From assembly GCA_023091735.1 (NCBI GenBank), contig JALKBU010000299.1, forward strand, positions 1-50,362: a stretch of 50,362 nucleotides of DNA, given 5' to 3'. Origin of the DNA: Trichomonas tenax. Lineage: Eukaryota; Parabasalia; Trichomonadida; Trichomonadidae. The notes below the pieces were generated by a model. It was not told the origin of the DNA. It saw only the letters and a program-made list of their open reading frames with translations, and did not search any database. This document shows, piece after piece, positions 18,603-27,594 of the stretch (the first letter of the stretch is position 1; every line of letters begins with the position of its first letter). The translations under genes were made by a program, and so were the position numbers.

Positions 18603-20015
18603 TTAATTGTCATCATCTTCTCGGATTTCTTCTGGCTGATAGGGTGTGTTGAGGTCCATCGGCTTAAGAACTTGCGGCTCAGGCGCTGTTTGCGGATGTG
18701 GAGCTTCTTCGCTTGCAAGTGATGGTGTTGTGCTTCCGAGCTCGAATTTCTGCTGCGAAAGAGAGTGCGCGTGAAGTGAGTTCGAAGGAGACACGAGAAG
18801 AGCAAATGTATTATGATTTGCTGGAATTGTTTTGCCAAGCTTGGATTTCTTTGGTGGAGGACACATCTTAGCGGGTATTGGAGGTGGTCCACGTGGAAAT
18901 GTCTTTCTGGCACCAGGATCTTGCCAAATTCTTTTATTTGTTGGAGCAGTTCGTGCTTTGATCAAAGTTGGGTCGATTTGAGGTTCAGCAGTTGGTTGGA
19001 ATTTGGAATATTTGAAGTTAGGGTGTGGTCTCTCATCTTTTGGAAGAATTTCCAAACCTGTTTCGCGATCTTTAAAGATTGGAGCGTGCATTGGAACAGG
19101 TTCGTGATTCTTGACTGCTTCCTTTCCTTTTGGCTGTGACCAATCATACTGATAATCAAACACGTATTCTTTTTTGATCATCAAATCTCTAAATAGCTGG
19201 CGAAGTGTTGCATATGGAGGCTCAGCGGTGAAGTCCAGTGTACGCACAATTTCGAAATATTTGATAAACTCTTCAGGAAGGTCTTGACACAGTGTTTCAA
19301 ACGATGTTGTCATTTTCTTTTCACTTATTCTCTCATACTTCTGCTTTAAGTTTTCCGTCTGTATTCCCTGCCAAGGGAGTGATCCTTTAAGCAGGTAAAC
19401 CAACACATATCCCAAACTTTCAAGATCATCACGACGGCTTTGTTCAATACCGAGATGGGTGTTGATTGAGACATATCTCGATGTGCCGACAAGTTCTTTG
19501 TCACCTCTGTAGGGAATGTGCTCTTTTGTCTTTGGATCTCTGTATTTTTTTGAAAGTCCAAAGTCAATCAAGTAAAGAATGTTTGAGTTCTTGCCATTGC
19601 CAACCAAGAAGTTTTCCGGCTTAATATCGCGATGAATGAAGTGTCTTTCGTGTAAATATTGAATCAAAGAAATTGCTTGATCAGCAAACATTAAAACAGT
19701 CTTCAACGACAATGACTGGTTGTGCCGCATCAGTTCGTACTCAATTGAGCTTCCTAAGTAATCCATGACTAGTACGTTATATTTATTTTCTGTTCCAAAC
19801 CAGTAAACTTCAGGAATTCCTGGGCATCCAGCGAGTACTTTATAGATTTTCGATTCATTTTTGAGCTGTAAGCTTTGCTTTTCGACTGGTTCTAATTTAA
19901 TCGCGACAGATAAATGAGAAACGACATGCTCGCCAAGGTAAATCACTCCGAAGCTTCCTTTACCAATCTCTTCTTTGATTATATACCTTGATGCAATAGT
20001 TTTACGTTCAGACAT
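18603..20015 (-). CDS. Casein kinase 1 family protein kinase
   Basis: 470 aa. The kinase domain occupies residues 11-280: glycine loop GKGSFG (18-23), ATP lysine K40, catalytic HRDIKPEN (128-135) and DFG (151-153). The CK1 signature is clear: LIDFGLSKKYRD, HIPYRGDKELVGTSRYVSINTHLG and RRDDLESLGYVLVYLLKGSLPWQG, with no APE motif. Residues 300-470 are a Pro/Ser-rich disordered tail with an acidic end. CK1 enzymes phosphorylate Ser/Thr at acidic or primed sites and are strongly expanded in trichomonads. The tail could set localisation. The long upstream region is shared with the divergent membrane-protein gene at 20310. Confidence 0.93.
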   Translation of the reverse strand: MSERKTIASRYIIKEEIGKGSFGVIYLGEHVVSHLSVAIKLEPVEKQSLQLKNESKIYKVLAGCPGIPEVYWFGTENKYNVLVMDYLGSSIEYELMRHNQSLSLKTVLMFADQAISLIQYLHERHFIHRDIKPENFLVGNGKNSNILYLIDFGLSKKYRDPKTKEHIPYRGDKELVGTSRYVSINTHLGIEQSRRDDLESLGYVLVYLLKGSLPWQGIQTENLKQKYERISEKKMTTSFETLCQDLPEEFIKYFEIVRTLDFTAEPPYATLRQLFRDLMIKKEYVFDYQYDWSQPKGKEAVKNHEPVPMHAPIFKDRETGLEILPKDERPHPNFKYSKFQPTAEPQIDPTLIKARTAPTNKRIWQDPGARKTFPRGPPPIPAKMCPPPKKSKLGKTIPANHNTFALLVSPSNSLHAHSLSQQKFELGSTTPSLASEEAPHPQTAPEPQVLKPMDLNTPYQPEEIREDDDN

Positions 20016-20029
20016 AATTTGATTTAAAA

Positions 20030-20280
20030 ACTGACAAATAAATGTGACAATTAACTAATTTACAAAGCTAAAATCGCAAAAAATTGACACGTAAATACAT
20101 TTATTTGTAAACATTGAACCGACAAATAAATATTTTACATGACACGAAATTTTTTTGCCACATAAACTCGAAAAACGACAAATAAAATGGTTTTATGCCA
20201 CGTAAACAACATAAATGACACATAAAAAAGAAAAACGACAAGTAAAATAACATTTGGCATGTAGAACATAAAAGTGACGT
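20030..20280. promoter_or_regulatory. Array of TGACATGTAAA-family motifs in a divergent promoter
   Basis: Between the CK1 gene (minus) and the 20310 gene (plus), the 294-bp spacer is filled with variants of one about 10-bp motif, mostly in plus orientation: GACAAATAAA (three times), GACACGTAAA, GCCACGTAAA, GCCACATAAA, GACACATAAA, GACAAGTAAA and GGCATGTAGA. An inverted TTTACATGACA is included. The array ends with AAAAGTGACG at 20270-20279, close to the plus-strand ATG. Density and consistent core point to a cis-regulatory array; function is inferred. Confidence 0.6.
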
Positions 20281-20309
20281 TTAACAATTTTAAAACGATT
20301 TTAAAAAAA

Positions 20310-20633
20310 ATGGGTCTCGTTCTTGGAGTTGGCGTAGGCACATTTTTATTCTTATTCTTTCTTGCGGTTCTCATATTTGTTCTGATTATCGGACACAATT
20401 CTAAACTCGGTCAGTTAATCTTTTGGGGTTTAGCTGTTGTATTTATCATAGCATTCATTCTTCTCGTGATATCCCCAACAGAAGCAGATCCTCCAGAGGA
20501 GGACATCGTCGACAAATACTATATTCTCATTGTATTCTCGATTTTCATACTTTTAGGTTTCATAGTAGCGATAGTAGCCTTCTTACTCGTTGTTCTCCTT
20601 CATCAGGACTACGCTGTAACTATTCCATCATAA
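20310..20633 (+). CDS. Small membrane protein with three predicted transmembrane helices
   Basis: 107 aa, unrecognised family. Hydrophobic helices are at about residues 5-27, 34-53 and 73-95. An acidic loop TEADPPEEDIVDKYY separates helices two and three. The frame is open 12 codons further upstream only to a GTG inside the promoter box, so the ATG at 20310 is chosen. The gene diverges from the CK1 kinase across the motif array. Composition in the helices is Val/Ile/Leu/Phe-rich. It could be a tetraspan-like fragment or a small subunit of a membrane complex. Confidence 0.72.
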   Translation: MGLVLGVGVGTFLFLFFLAVLIFVLIIGHNSKLGQLIFWGLAVVFIIAFILLVISPTEADPPEEDIVDKYYILIVFSIFILLGFIVAIVAFLLVVLLHQDYAVTIPS

Positions 20634-21056
20634 AAATTATACAGAGTTAAATCAATTGCTGCTTGAAAGATATTGTCTACAATTTGATTAAAGATTTGTT
20701 TTTGGATAAATAGTTACATTAAAATTATTAAAACCTATATTATGCTGATTCGGACGCATTGATAGTTTTTATATTTTTAAAGAATCAATCTGATTCTAGA
20801 TATTACTTTGCTTAACATTAAAACTTGAATTCATATTTTATTATACCTCAACCACATAATTGTTTATCATGAGTTTATTGATTGATTTCAGATTGTAACG
20901 AAATTCATACTATATATCTTTTATGAAGCAAGATTTCATTGAAGCTATTCGTAAATCATCGAAAGCGTTACTAAGAGTAAGTTTAATTAATAAACAAAAC
21001 AAAAATATAATATAAAATTATCAAAACAATCAGAAATGAATAAGAAACGACATTGC
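20634..21056. other. Intergenic, convergent gene ends
   Basis: AT-rich spacer with no recognisable gene, RNA or repeat. Confidence 0.5.
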
Positions 21057-21956
21057 TTAACTCAAGTTCCAGCGGTATCTATTAAACATGTATTTATCAT
21101 CAATTGCAATTGATTCATTTCTTTGCTCTGAGTTTTCGAATGAAATTCCAGGGACCGGACTTATTGGCTTCAAATAGTGTAGCCTCGAGATCTTAATATT
21201 AGATTTTTGAGCAACTTTGAAAAGAATTCCTTCGATATGCGCAACAAAAATTTCATGGAAGCTATATGTACCTTCAAGCTCAACAGCACCAACAGCAGCC
21301 GTTAAGTTGATGAAATTGATGTTTTGGAAGTTCTTCCTTCCTTCTTTGGATAATAATGAAACACACGTTTGAGCTTGGCCATTAATAAAGTTTGAATATT
21401 GATATTTAACAGTTCTAACATTGCTTCCAGATAATGTAAGTTGACATGCTGATTGAGAAACAGAGTTATGCGAAAGATTGATATTTTCAGCTTGAAGAGT
21501 ACCACTTTGGAATAAGAAGTTGTTCTTATCACCAATCTCAGCAGATGACAGTAATCCTGTCTGTGTAATCGAAAAGTATTTAATTTTAGCTTGGAACTTG
21601 TGCTCCTTCATATTTATCGTGCCAAACATGTTCTCCTTTGCAGCCATATGTGAAGCTGCAACGTAGTTTATATCTGTGATCTTTACTTGTATATTAACAG
21701 CGCCATCGGATCCTTCTGGAACGTAACACCTTTCAAAGTAGCAGCATTTCATGTACAATGTTGTGGCATCATTATTTATGTTGATTGCAGCACCAGGCTC
21801 CGTTCCTGTGAAATCGTACCATTGAGAGGATTGAATAATGTTACAAGAGGCTTCAGATATAGACGTCATCCTGCTGGACTCCGACGCCATCATAACGTAA
21901 AGCGTGCACTTGTCAGCTGCTTTCTGAGCAGTTAAAGTTGATAAGAAAAACAACAT
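21057..21956 (-). CDS. Secreted right-handed beta-helix-like protein
   Basis: 299 aa. The N-terminus MLFFLSTLTAQ is a short signal-peptide-like stretch. The rest is rich in Ser/Asn/Thr/Ile with recurring strand-turn units (NINLSHNSVSQSACQLTLSG, FINGQAQTCVSLLS, NINFINLTAAVGAVELEG), the look of parallel beta-helix surface or secreted proteins common in trichomonads. A cluster of Cys (residues 70-76) may form disulfides. No C-terminal transmembrane helix or GPI-like signal is visible, so secretion is favoured over surface anchoring. It is short relative to adhesin-like family members. TGTCATG and TTTTTTGTCAC elements lie upstream. Confidence 0.68.
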   Translation of the reverse strand: MLFFLSTLTAQKAADKCTLYVMMASESSRMTSISEASCNIIQSSQWYDFTGTEPGAAININNDATTLYMKCCYFERCYVPEGSDGAVNIQVKITDINYVAASHMAAKENMFGTINMKEHKFQAKIKYFSITQTGLLSSAEIGDKNNFLFQSGTLQAENINLSHNSVSQSACQLTLSGSNVRTVKYQYSNFINGQAQTCVSLLSKEGRKNFQNINFINLTAAVGAVELEGTYSFHEIFVAHIEGILFKVAQKSNIKISRLHYLKPISPVPGISFENSEQRNESIAIDDKYMFNRYRWNLS

Positions 21957-22255
21957 ATAAAACTTATGTCATGTTTTTAATATTTTTTGTCACATTACAT
22001 TAATTTCCGTCGTTTACAAGACAAAAATCGCAGCTTTCTTATTAACTGAAAAACAAAGAGCTGTGTTATCGCCATGAGTTTGCGACCAAGAATTTAAACA
22101 TTTTGCATTTTAATGCAAAATATATATTATCAAAATTTGGGATTGAAGCCGACCTGACTTCAAGGTTGCGGTGAAGTTATTGAAGGAATAAAGAAATATT
22201 AAGTTGATTTATATTCAGCATTTTTATAACAGATTGTTAAAATAATTTAAATACA
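21957..22255. other. Intergenic spacer
   Basis: About 300 bp between two minus-strand genes. A slightly GC-richer stretch at 22140-22190 has no recognisable RNA fold or ORF. Confidence 0.4.
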
Positions 22256-22735
22256 TCAGAGCTCTATTTTAGGCTGTTCCTCCTTTGGAGCCTCAGCGTT
22301 ATCTGGCTGTTCCTTTGGGAGTTCAGCTTCTGTTGTATTTTCTGATGGCTGTTCTGTAGCTGCTTGGTTAGTGTTTTCAGCTGCTTCAGCTTTTTCTGTA
22401 GTTTGTTCTGCATTTTCTGTGCTTTGTTCTTCCTTAGAAGGTTCTAAATTCTTTTCGTGCTTAGTATTGTTTGGAACACCCTTCATACGCTTAAGTGCAA
22501 CGAGGTACTTGGAATAGAAATTGCAAATGTATTTCCAAATCTTAACAAAGAAATTGCAAATAGACTTAGCAACGAAGCATGCAGCGGCCTTGATGTCATA
22601 GAAGTAGCACATGAAGGATCCCTTGATCTGTTGTTTGAGGTCAGGGTTGAAAAGTCCTAAGAGGCAAAAGATGAGGAACATCAAAAAATATAAACTGACA
22701 AACTTTAGGGGGAACCCCCAACAATCATCAAACAT
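22256..22735 (-). CDS. Membrane protein with acidic Glu/Pro/Ala-rich tail ending KIEL
   Basis: 159 aa, unrecognised. Residues 8-30 form a hydrophobic helix (KFVSLYFLMFLIFCLLGLF); residues 40-75 are amphipathic and Cys/aromatic-rich. From residue 90 the chain is a disordered acidic repeat of EE, TTE and AENT-like units. The last four residues KIEL resemble a K/HDEL-type ER retrieval signal; whether this variant works in trichomonads is unknown, and it requires a luminal C-terminus. The gene diverges from the 22778 gene across only 42 bp. Confidence 0.65.
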   Translation of the reverse strand: MFDDCWGFPLKFVSLYFLMFLIFCLLGLFNPDLKQQIKGSFMCYFYDIKAAACFVAKSICNFFVKIWKYICNFYSKYLVALKRMKGVPNNTKHEKNLEPSKEEQSTENAEQTTEKAEAAENTNQAATEQPSENTTEAELPKEQPDNAEAPKEEQPKIEL

Positions 22736-22777
22736 TAAATTGTCAAAAATATTTTACATGAATGCATATTGTCAAAA
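22736..22777. promoter_or_regulatory. 42-bp bidirectional promoter
   Basis: Only 42 bp separate the two divergent ATGs at 22735 and 22778. The interval contains TTGTCAAAAAT twice and TTTTACATGAA once, all members of the recurrent motif families. Transcripts in both directions must start within or beside this interval, so leaders are very short or overlap. This is inference from spacing. Confidence 0.45.
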
Positions 22778-23059
22778 ATGTTTTTGTTATTGGCATTGTG
22801 CCGTGCATCAGAGATTGATGACATTAAAGCAGAGGTAGCAAGCATTAGGCAGGAAGTATCCGATTTGATACAATCCTTGAAGCAAAGGGAATTCTCAAAT
22901 CAGATCTCCCCGGCACGTAATCGCATCATTTTAGACCGTGACTCCACTTATTCAGCAAGGCCAATATTGGGTTCTAGATTGAAGCACTCTCGTTTAAAGT
23001 CCCATTCCGCTGGTCACCAAAGATTAACGAAGCCAGTGGATCCAAAGACAGTTGTATGA
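22778..23059 (+). CDS. Small protein with signal-peptide-like start and coiled coil
   Basis: 93 aa. It begins MFLLLALCRAS, a short hydrophobic leader, then a heptad-patterned helix EIDDIKAEVASIRQEVSDLI, then a basic Arg/Ser/His-rich tail. No family was recognised. The frame continues upstream only to a TTG, so the ATG at 22778 is used. The adjacent frame from 23052 stays open for about 75 codons past this stop and could be a frameshifted extension, but its codon composition drops off quickly. Could be a small secreted or ER protein. Confidence 0.5.
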   Translation: MFLLLALCRASEIDDIKAEVASIRQEVSDLIQSLKQREFSNQISPARNRIILDRDSTYSARPILGSRLKHSRLKSHSAGHQRLTKPVDPKTVV

Positions 23060-23788
23060 TAACCAAGCAAGGGAAGCAAAGAATAGACTATTGTTTGATA
23101 GAACATATTTCATATGCGGTAAGTTTTTTTTGAGATTTATTCTTTACCATTATGATATATTTGCGTACTACGCTATAGACATTAGGTGCCATGTTCGCAA
23201 TAAATATTTTTGTCAATTTAAATTTCTTCCCTTAAATAACATACTTTTTCGGGCATTTGACCTTGAAACAAACAAGGAATGAAAACTTTTGACAAAATAT
23301 CATTTCGAAAACAAGCAGCTAAACAATTTCCAATTAGTCATTTTTTGCCAAGTAAAATGTCAAATGTCAAGATATTGCATAATTTTGTCTCAAGCTCCAA
23401 ATTATGAGTGAGATTTGATTCCAGACTTCGAAGATATTAGCCTTCTTAGTATAAATTAAATTCTAATGCTTTCTTTTCTGAAAAATCTCCAGCATTTTTT
23501 TTTGTGAAAACGATTTCCATGCCAAACCAATCTTTACGACCATGTATAAAACAATATTAGAACAATCTATTCATACTTCTCGGTTGTGCTTCAATCAAGT
23601 CTTTCCCTAAACACAATGTACAATAAGATATATAATATAATACTGTTAATGCAAATCTAGTGCCATAATCGATCAAAATACCAAGGTAGAGTTAAAATAA
23701 TGATCCAAAACTCAATAGATTCTATTCTTGTTGTGTGATTGAGTTGTTATTAAAGAGTGTTTTGATGTACATACATTTTTATTTTATC
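23060..23788. other. Gene-poor spacer
   Basis: AT-rich. The first 30 codons after 23059 in the neighbouring frame still look mildly coding (YDNQAREAKNRLLFDRTY), suggesting a possible frameshift or older extension of the 22778 gene. A motif AAGTAAAATGTCAAATGTCAAG lies at about 23351-23372 as two spaced TGTCAA units. Nothing else is supported. Confidence 0.35.
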
Positions 23789-24016
23789 TTATTTCTTCTT
23801 TGCATCCTTTGCTGGAGCGGCAGCCTTCGCTGGTGCAGCAGGAGCAGCATCACCTGGCTTTGCAGCAGCGGCTGGTTTGCCTTGTCCAGCATGACGGTGA
23901 GCAACTGGAACCTTCTTTCCTTCAGCTTCCTTCTTCGATGTGTGGAGTGGATCAATTCTGTGTGCGTGGACGTGCTTTCCGTTTATCTCGTCCATCTCCT
24001 CCTGATGGAGCTTCAT
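23789..24016 (-). CDS. Small Lys/Ala/Pro-tailed protein, possibly 5'-truncated
   Basis: 75 aa from the ATG at 24016. The first 45 residues are His/Lys/Glu-rich (EEMDEINGKHVHAHRIDPLH), and the last 30 are an Ala/Pro/Lys tail like those of histone H1 or some ribosomal proteins. Codon use (AAG, GCT, CAC, CCA) resembles the highly expressed genes. Coding-like composition continues about 20 codons upstream of the ATG in the same frame (ISAIGHNANCAAHKI) back to a stop near 24100, without any ATG. So either the true start is non-ATG, a first exon is missed, or this is a truncated copy. Family unknown. Confidence 0.5.
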   Translation of the reverse strand: MKLHQEEMDEINGKHVHAHRIDPLHTSKKEAEGKKVPVAHRHAGQGKPAAAAKPGDAAPAAPAKAAAPAKDAKKK

Positions 24017-24354
24017 TATCTTGTGAGCGGCACAGTTAGCGTTGTGTCCGATAGCAGATATTGTTTCGAAATGAACTGATTGATGATAAAAATGTCTCTC
24101 ACAAAATTATAGAAATCTCTGAAAATAGTAAACAAATTGAGATTTTAAACATCGAAATGAGTTCTCTGAGTTATATACAGCGATATGAAGAAACAAAAAA
24201 CCAAAAATCTCTCAATTGGGAATTCTGAACGATAGTCTTCTAGCTTTTCACTAGCGAGAGGATTTCCGGCAGACTCGAGAAATTGTGAAAAACATTTTAG
24301 TTTCAGAGCGATCAAAATTTGTTTATCGTCTACTATTGAAATATTCTTAGGTGA
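24017..24354. other. Intergenic between divergent genes
   Basis: Coding-like only in the first 50-80 bp beside the 24016 ATG. The minus-strand frame at 24145-24369 overlaps the next gene's start and has no recognisable product; I treat it as unsupported. Confidence 0.35.
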
Positions 24355-25008
24355 ATGTTTATGGGCCATTTCAGCATTGCTTTTTTTATAAAAGTATTTC
24401 GGCCTAATATACCTCTATGGGTGCTTTTATGTTCCACTCAGTTTGTTGATCTTTTCTTTGGAATTTTAGTTATATTGGGAATCGAAAAAATCAGAGTAAA
24501 AGCTAATTCGAATGGCACAGATGCAGATCTATTCCACATACCATATAGCCACAGCTTCTCTGGCGCCGCAATTCAAGGAATTATATTTGGATTGCTCATG
24601 ATGCGTTTCCTTAGACTTCAGAAAGTTGATTCACTATGGATTTTCTTTGGTGTTATTTCTCACTGGCTTTTGGATTTAATTGTACACCATCATGATTTAT
24701 CATTGATTTTTGGTAAGTTCAAAGTTGGTTTTGACTTCTGGAATTATAGGTCTGGTTCTGCTACACTAGAAATAGGTATACTTGGTCTTGGATTTGGATT
24801 TTGGGCATTGAAACGAGGCTCGAAAGATTGGAGACATAACAATGCAATATTATTCTATATAATAATGCTGATTGTCCAGATTATATCAAATGTTGTCCCA
24901 TGTCCTGATTCTCCAATCAAATTTGCGCTCTCAGTATTTACAACTAATTTATTAATAATCATTATAGGATTTATTTTTGACAGAAAAAATAAACCAAAAA
25001 ACGTATAA
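24355..25008 (+). CDS. Polytopic membrane protein resembling bacterial YdjM/DUF457-type hydrolase-like proteins
   Basis: 217 aa with about six hydrophobic helices. Residues 3-35 (MGHFSIAF...VLLCSTQFVDLFFGILVILGIE), the PYSHSFSGA motif near residue 65 and SHWLLDLIVHHHDLSL near residue 105 closely follow a family of bacterial and archaeal inner-membrane proteins with conserved Gly-His, Ser-His and Asp/His positions, usually named as putative metal-dependent hydrolases. The enzymatic activity is unproven even in bacteria. Such a protein in a protist suggests lateral transfer; the AT-rich codon use is now like the host. Either MFM or MGHF (24361) could be the start; bacterial relatives start MGH. 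Confidence 0.72.
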   Translation: MFMGHFSIAFFIKVFRPNIPLWVLLCSTQFVDLFFGILVILGIEKIRVKANSNGTDADLFHIPYSHSFSGAAIQGIIFGLLMMRFLRLQKVDSLWIFFGVISHWLLDLIVHHHDLSLIFGKFKVGFDFWNYRSGSATLEIGILGLGFGFWALKRGSKDWRHNNAILFYIIMLIVQIISNVVPCPDSPIKFALSVFTTNLLIIIIGFIFDRKNKPKNV

Positions 25009-27594
25009 ATTTCGATGCTTGGGTTGCTCGTAGCATTAATGAGTAGGTTTATACACTTCATCAAGGTCAACTCACAGCCGCTCACATCGTAGCTTTGATA
25101 GTTTTTTCGAGACCTGTCACCTTTCCGCAACTTGACACAACTGTAAACTATTCAATCCCACTTTTTGTTTGGCCGGATAAAATTTTGGTTGATTTAACAT
25201 CATATTCTTCTTTAAGTCCTTTTGTATCTTTGATGAAATCAAAGAAAATCATAATTTTCATTCTGGTTACCGAGATACAATTCGCATCTTTGTTCCAGTT
25301 TGAAACCATGGTGTTATCTCTTGTTGACGTATGCTCCATATTCTATAGGTATCAATGCCACCATCCAAGCACGTCATTGTCGGTAAGACCGAAATCTCGA
25401 AAAATTTATCTTTTTCTACAGTGTGTATTGAGAAGATCTGATACGCTATAATGATACACATCAGCATCCCTATGCAAAGTCACTATTCAGAATACTCAAA
25501 TCGTCACAATGATGCACGTTTATAATATATGCGAAATACAACAATTCGATTTTAAGAAACAACTAACTCACAACTACATTAACTGCGTTACGCTGTATGA
25601 TTTGTGTATAGTAAGTGCACATAAATATACTTTTCGATATTTTGCATTATTAAATTAATCGAGCTCGTCTTTAATATCATTGGATTTACATTATTTGTTT
25701 CTTCTAATGAATACTATATTATTGTATAATGAATTACAGCCCAAAAGATTCACGCAAAAAATCAAACGCACATATATTCAGCTCAAACTCCTCAGAATTC
25801 GTTGGTCTTGTATCATTTACCAATCACACTTTAGTAATTGAAGAAATCATAAAAATTTAAAAATCTTAATTTTCAATATCTTACTTGTTAGAAGGATCTA
25901 GTTAGCATTCGCTACAACATAATGTATATACTTTATTATGGCAACTATTTACTCTAAACACAAATTTAAATTATATCTCCAAATTCATTTACAGCAGAAT
26001 ATCTATATTAAATATAAAAATATAGTTGCTTTTGAGTAGCTTATCTTATTTTGTAAATATGCAAAGCATAACTATGAAACATATTCTGCATATATAAAAT
26101 AACTTTTATTTATAACTTAATATCAATTGATTTCTTATTTACTGGCTCTACTGGACCTTTAGGAATGCTTGCACAAGTTTTTTACATGAATTCAAAGATA
26201 ACCTCATCAACAAAATATTTAATGAAAGATGTTTTTCAAATGAATTTTCAAAGTGTGCATAGCACATTTAACAGTATAATCACAACATAACGCACAAGTG
26301 TATATCAATTCCTACTTATTTATAGTCATAAGACATAGGAAAATAATGTGATTTGTGTTGTCGAGTAATATTGATCAATAGTATATGGTTTTTCTATAAA
26401 ATTTTAATTAAGCATGAAGAACATAATAATGCAATTAAAGAAAAATAGATTTTTGCCAATATTTGCATCTAAATGATATATATAGATCAACTGACAATAT
26501 GCATTTTATATATAGAATAATTAGAAAAAACAGTATATATGAGTTATAAAACATGTTTATTCAAAGATATGATAAAAAACTAAAATAGGAATATATATAT
26601 TTTAGACATCCATCGGTTTCTTCAATTGGACATATTCGACCAATGTATGTAATTTCAATTCTAGATATAAATGTTAGCTATAGGATGTTTGTGTTTTTTT
26701 TGAACATTGAAAAGTATAAATAATCTAATGTATGTAATGAAACAATATTCTAACGCACGTTAGAAATGTAACTATACCGAGTAATAGCCAATAAATTGAC
26801 ACGTTTTTTGCGAATTTTATATAACTGAAATAGAACAGCTAAATAGAAGCCAACATGCTTAGCACATACAGGACAACAAAAATACGATAGTGTGTATCAT
26901 GGAAGCGTGTTATTAAAAATTGCCAATATTTAAAAACAAGCCCATGATTGCTGTAATACGGAGATTTGGTAGGATTTACGCTGCTTCTGCTTTGTCTGTC
27001 GCTAAAAATTCGTGTTAGTTGATAAAAATATGAAATCGAAGGTTTACATTATTTTGAAATTTTTCGAGATATGATTTGACAACGTAATATGCAATTGCTA
27101 TAGCCAAGCTATCGTGTGTCAACTGGATTCTGTCGGTTTCGTTGTTTTGACGGACTTTGATTTGTACCTCATGCTGGCCAACTTGAATCGACTCGGCTTA
27201 AGACTCTTATCATCTCCATAGGATGGAGTATCTGTGGTGCAAGTATGGTGAGCAGGCTTCATGCAAAATCTGATTATGGAAAAACTTATCTAAGAATAGA
27301 GAAGCATTTAATCATTTGTTGCAAAATATCGAGAGCATCACATTGAAATTATGATAATAACATTTGATCTTTTGGGTGAAAAGTTATAGGTAATCTTTTG
27401 GTTAAGCTTATTCTCCATGGAATCAATTTTTAAAAGTTTTATTTCAAAGGTTTTTCAAAACATTTCAAATCGAGCCCAGACTTTGGTGTTTAACTATGCA
27501 ACATCTAGGAAGTCTATTTATAAAGTGGAAATACAATAAAAACAATCACAGATTGAGATGAAAAATTCGTTTTAGATTTTTTTTTTGGAAAAAA
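25009..27594. other. Gene-free 2.6-kb region with decayed coding traces
   Basis: Mostly very AT-rich. Two stretches look like former coding sequence on the minus strand. One at about 25070-25470 has three frames, each interrupted by stops (segments such as EYDVKSTKILSGQTKSGIE then FTVVSSCGKVTGLEKTIKAT). The other, at about 26970-27290, is GC-richer and carries a 60-codon open frame without ATG plus an ACTAAC...AG sequence resembling an intron 3' end. Neither supports a confident gene. The rest shows nothing recognisable. Confidence 0.35.

Noticed and set aside
24145..24369. 74-codon minus frame overlapping the YdjM-like gene start
   Set aside because: It has an ATG but overlaps a well-supported gene, and its protein has no recognisable pattern.
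25095..25467. Overlapping frames (118 and 66 codons) at 25.1-25.5 kb
   Set aside because: The longer one starts with TTG. Minus-strand reading of the same DNA looks more coding but is interrupted by stops, so it is noted only as decayed sequence.
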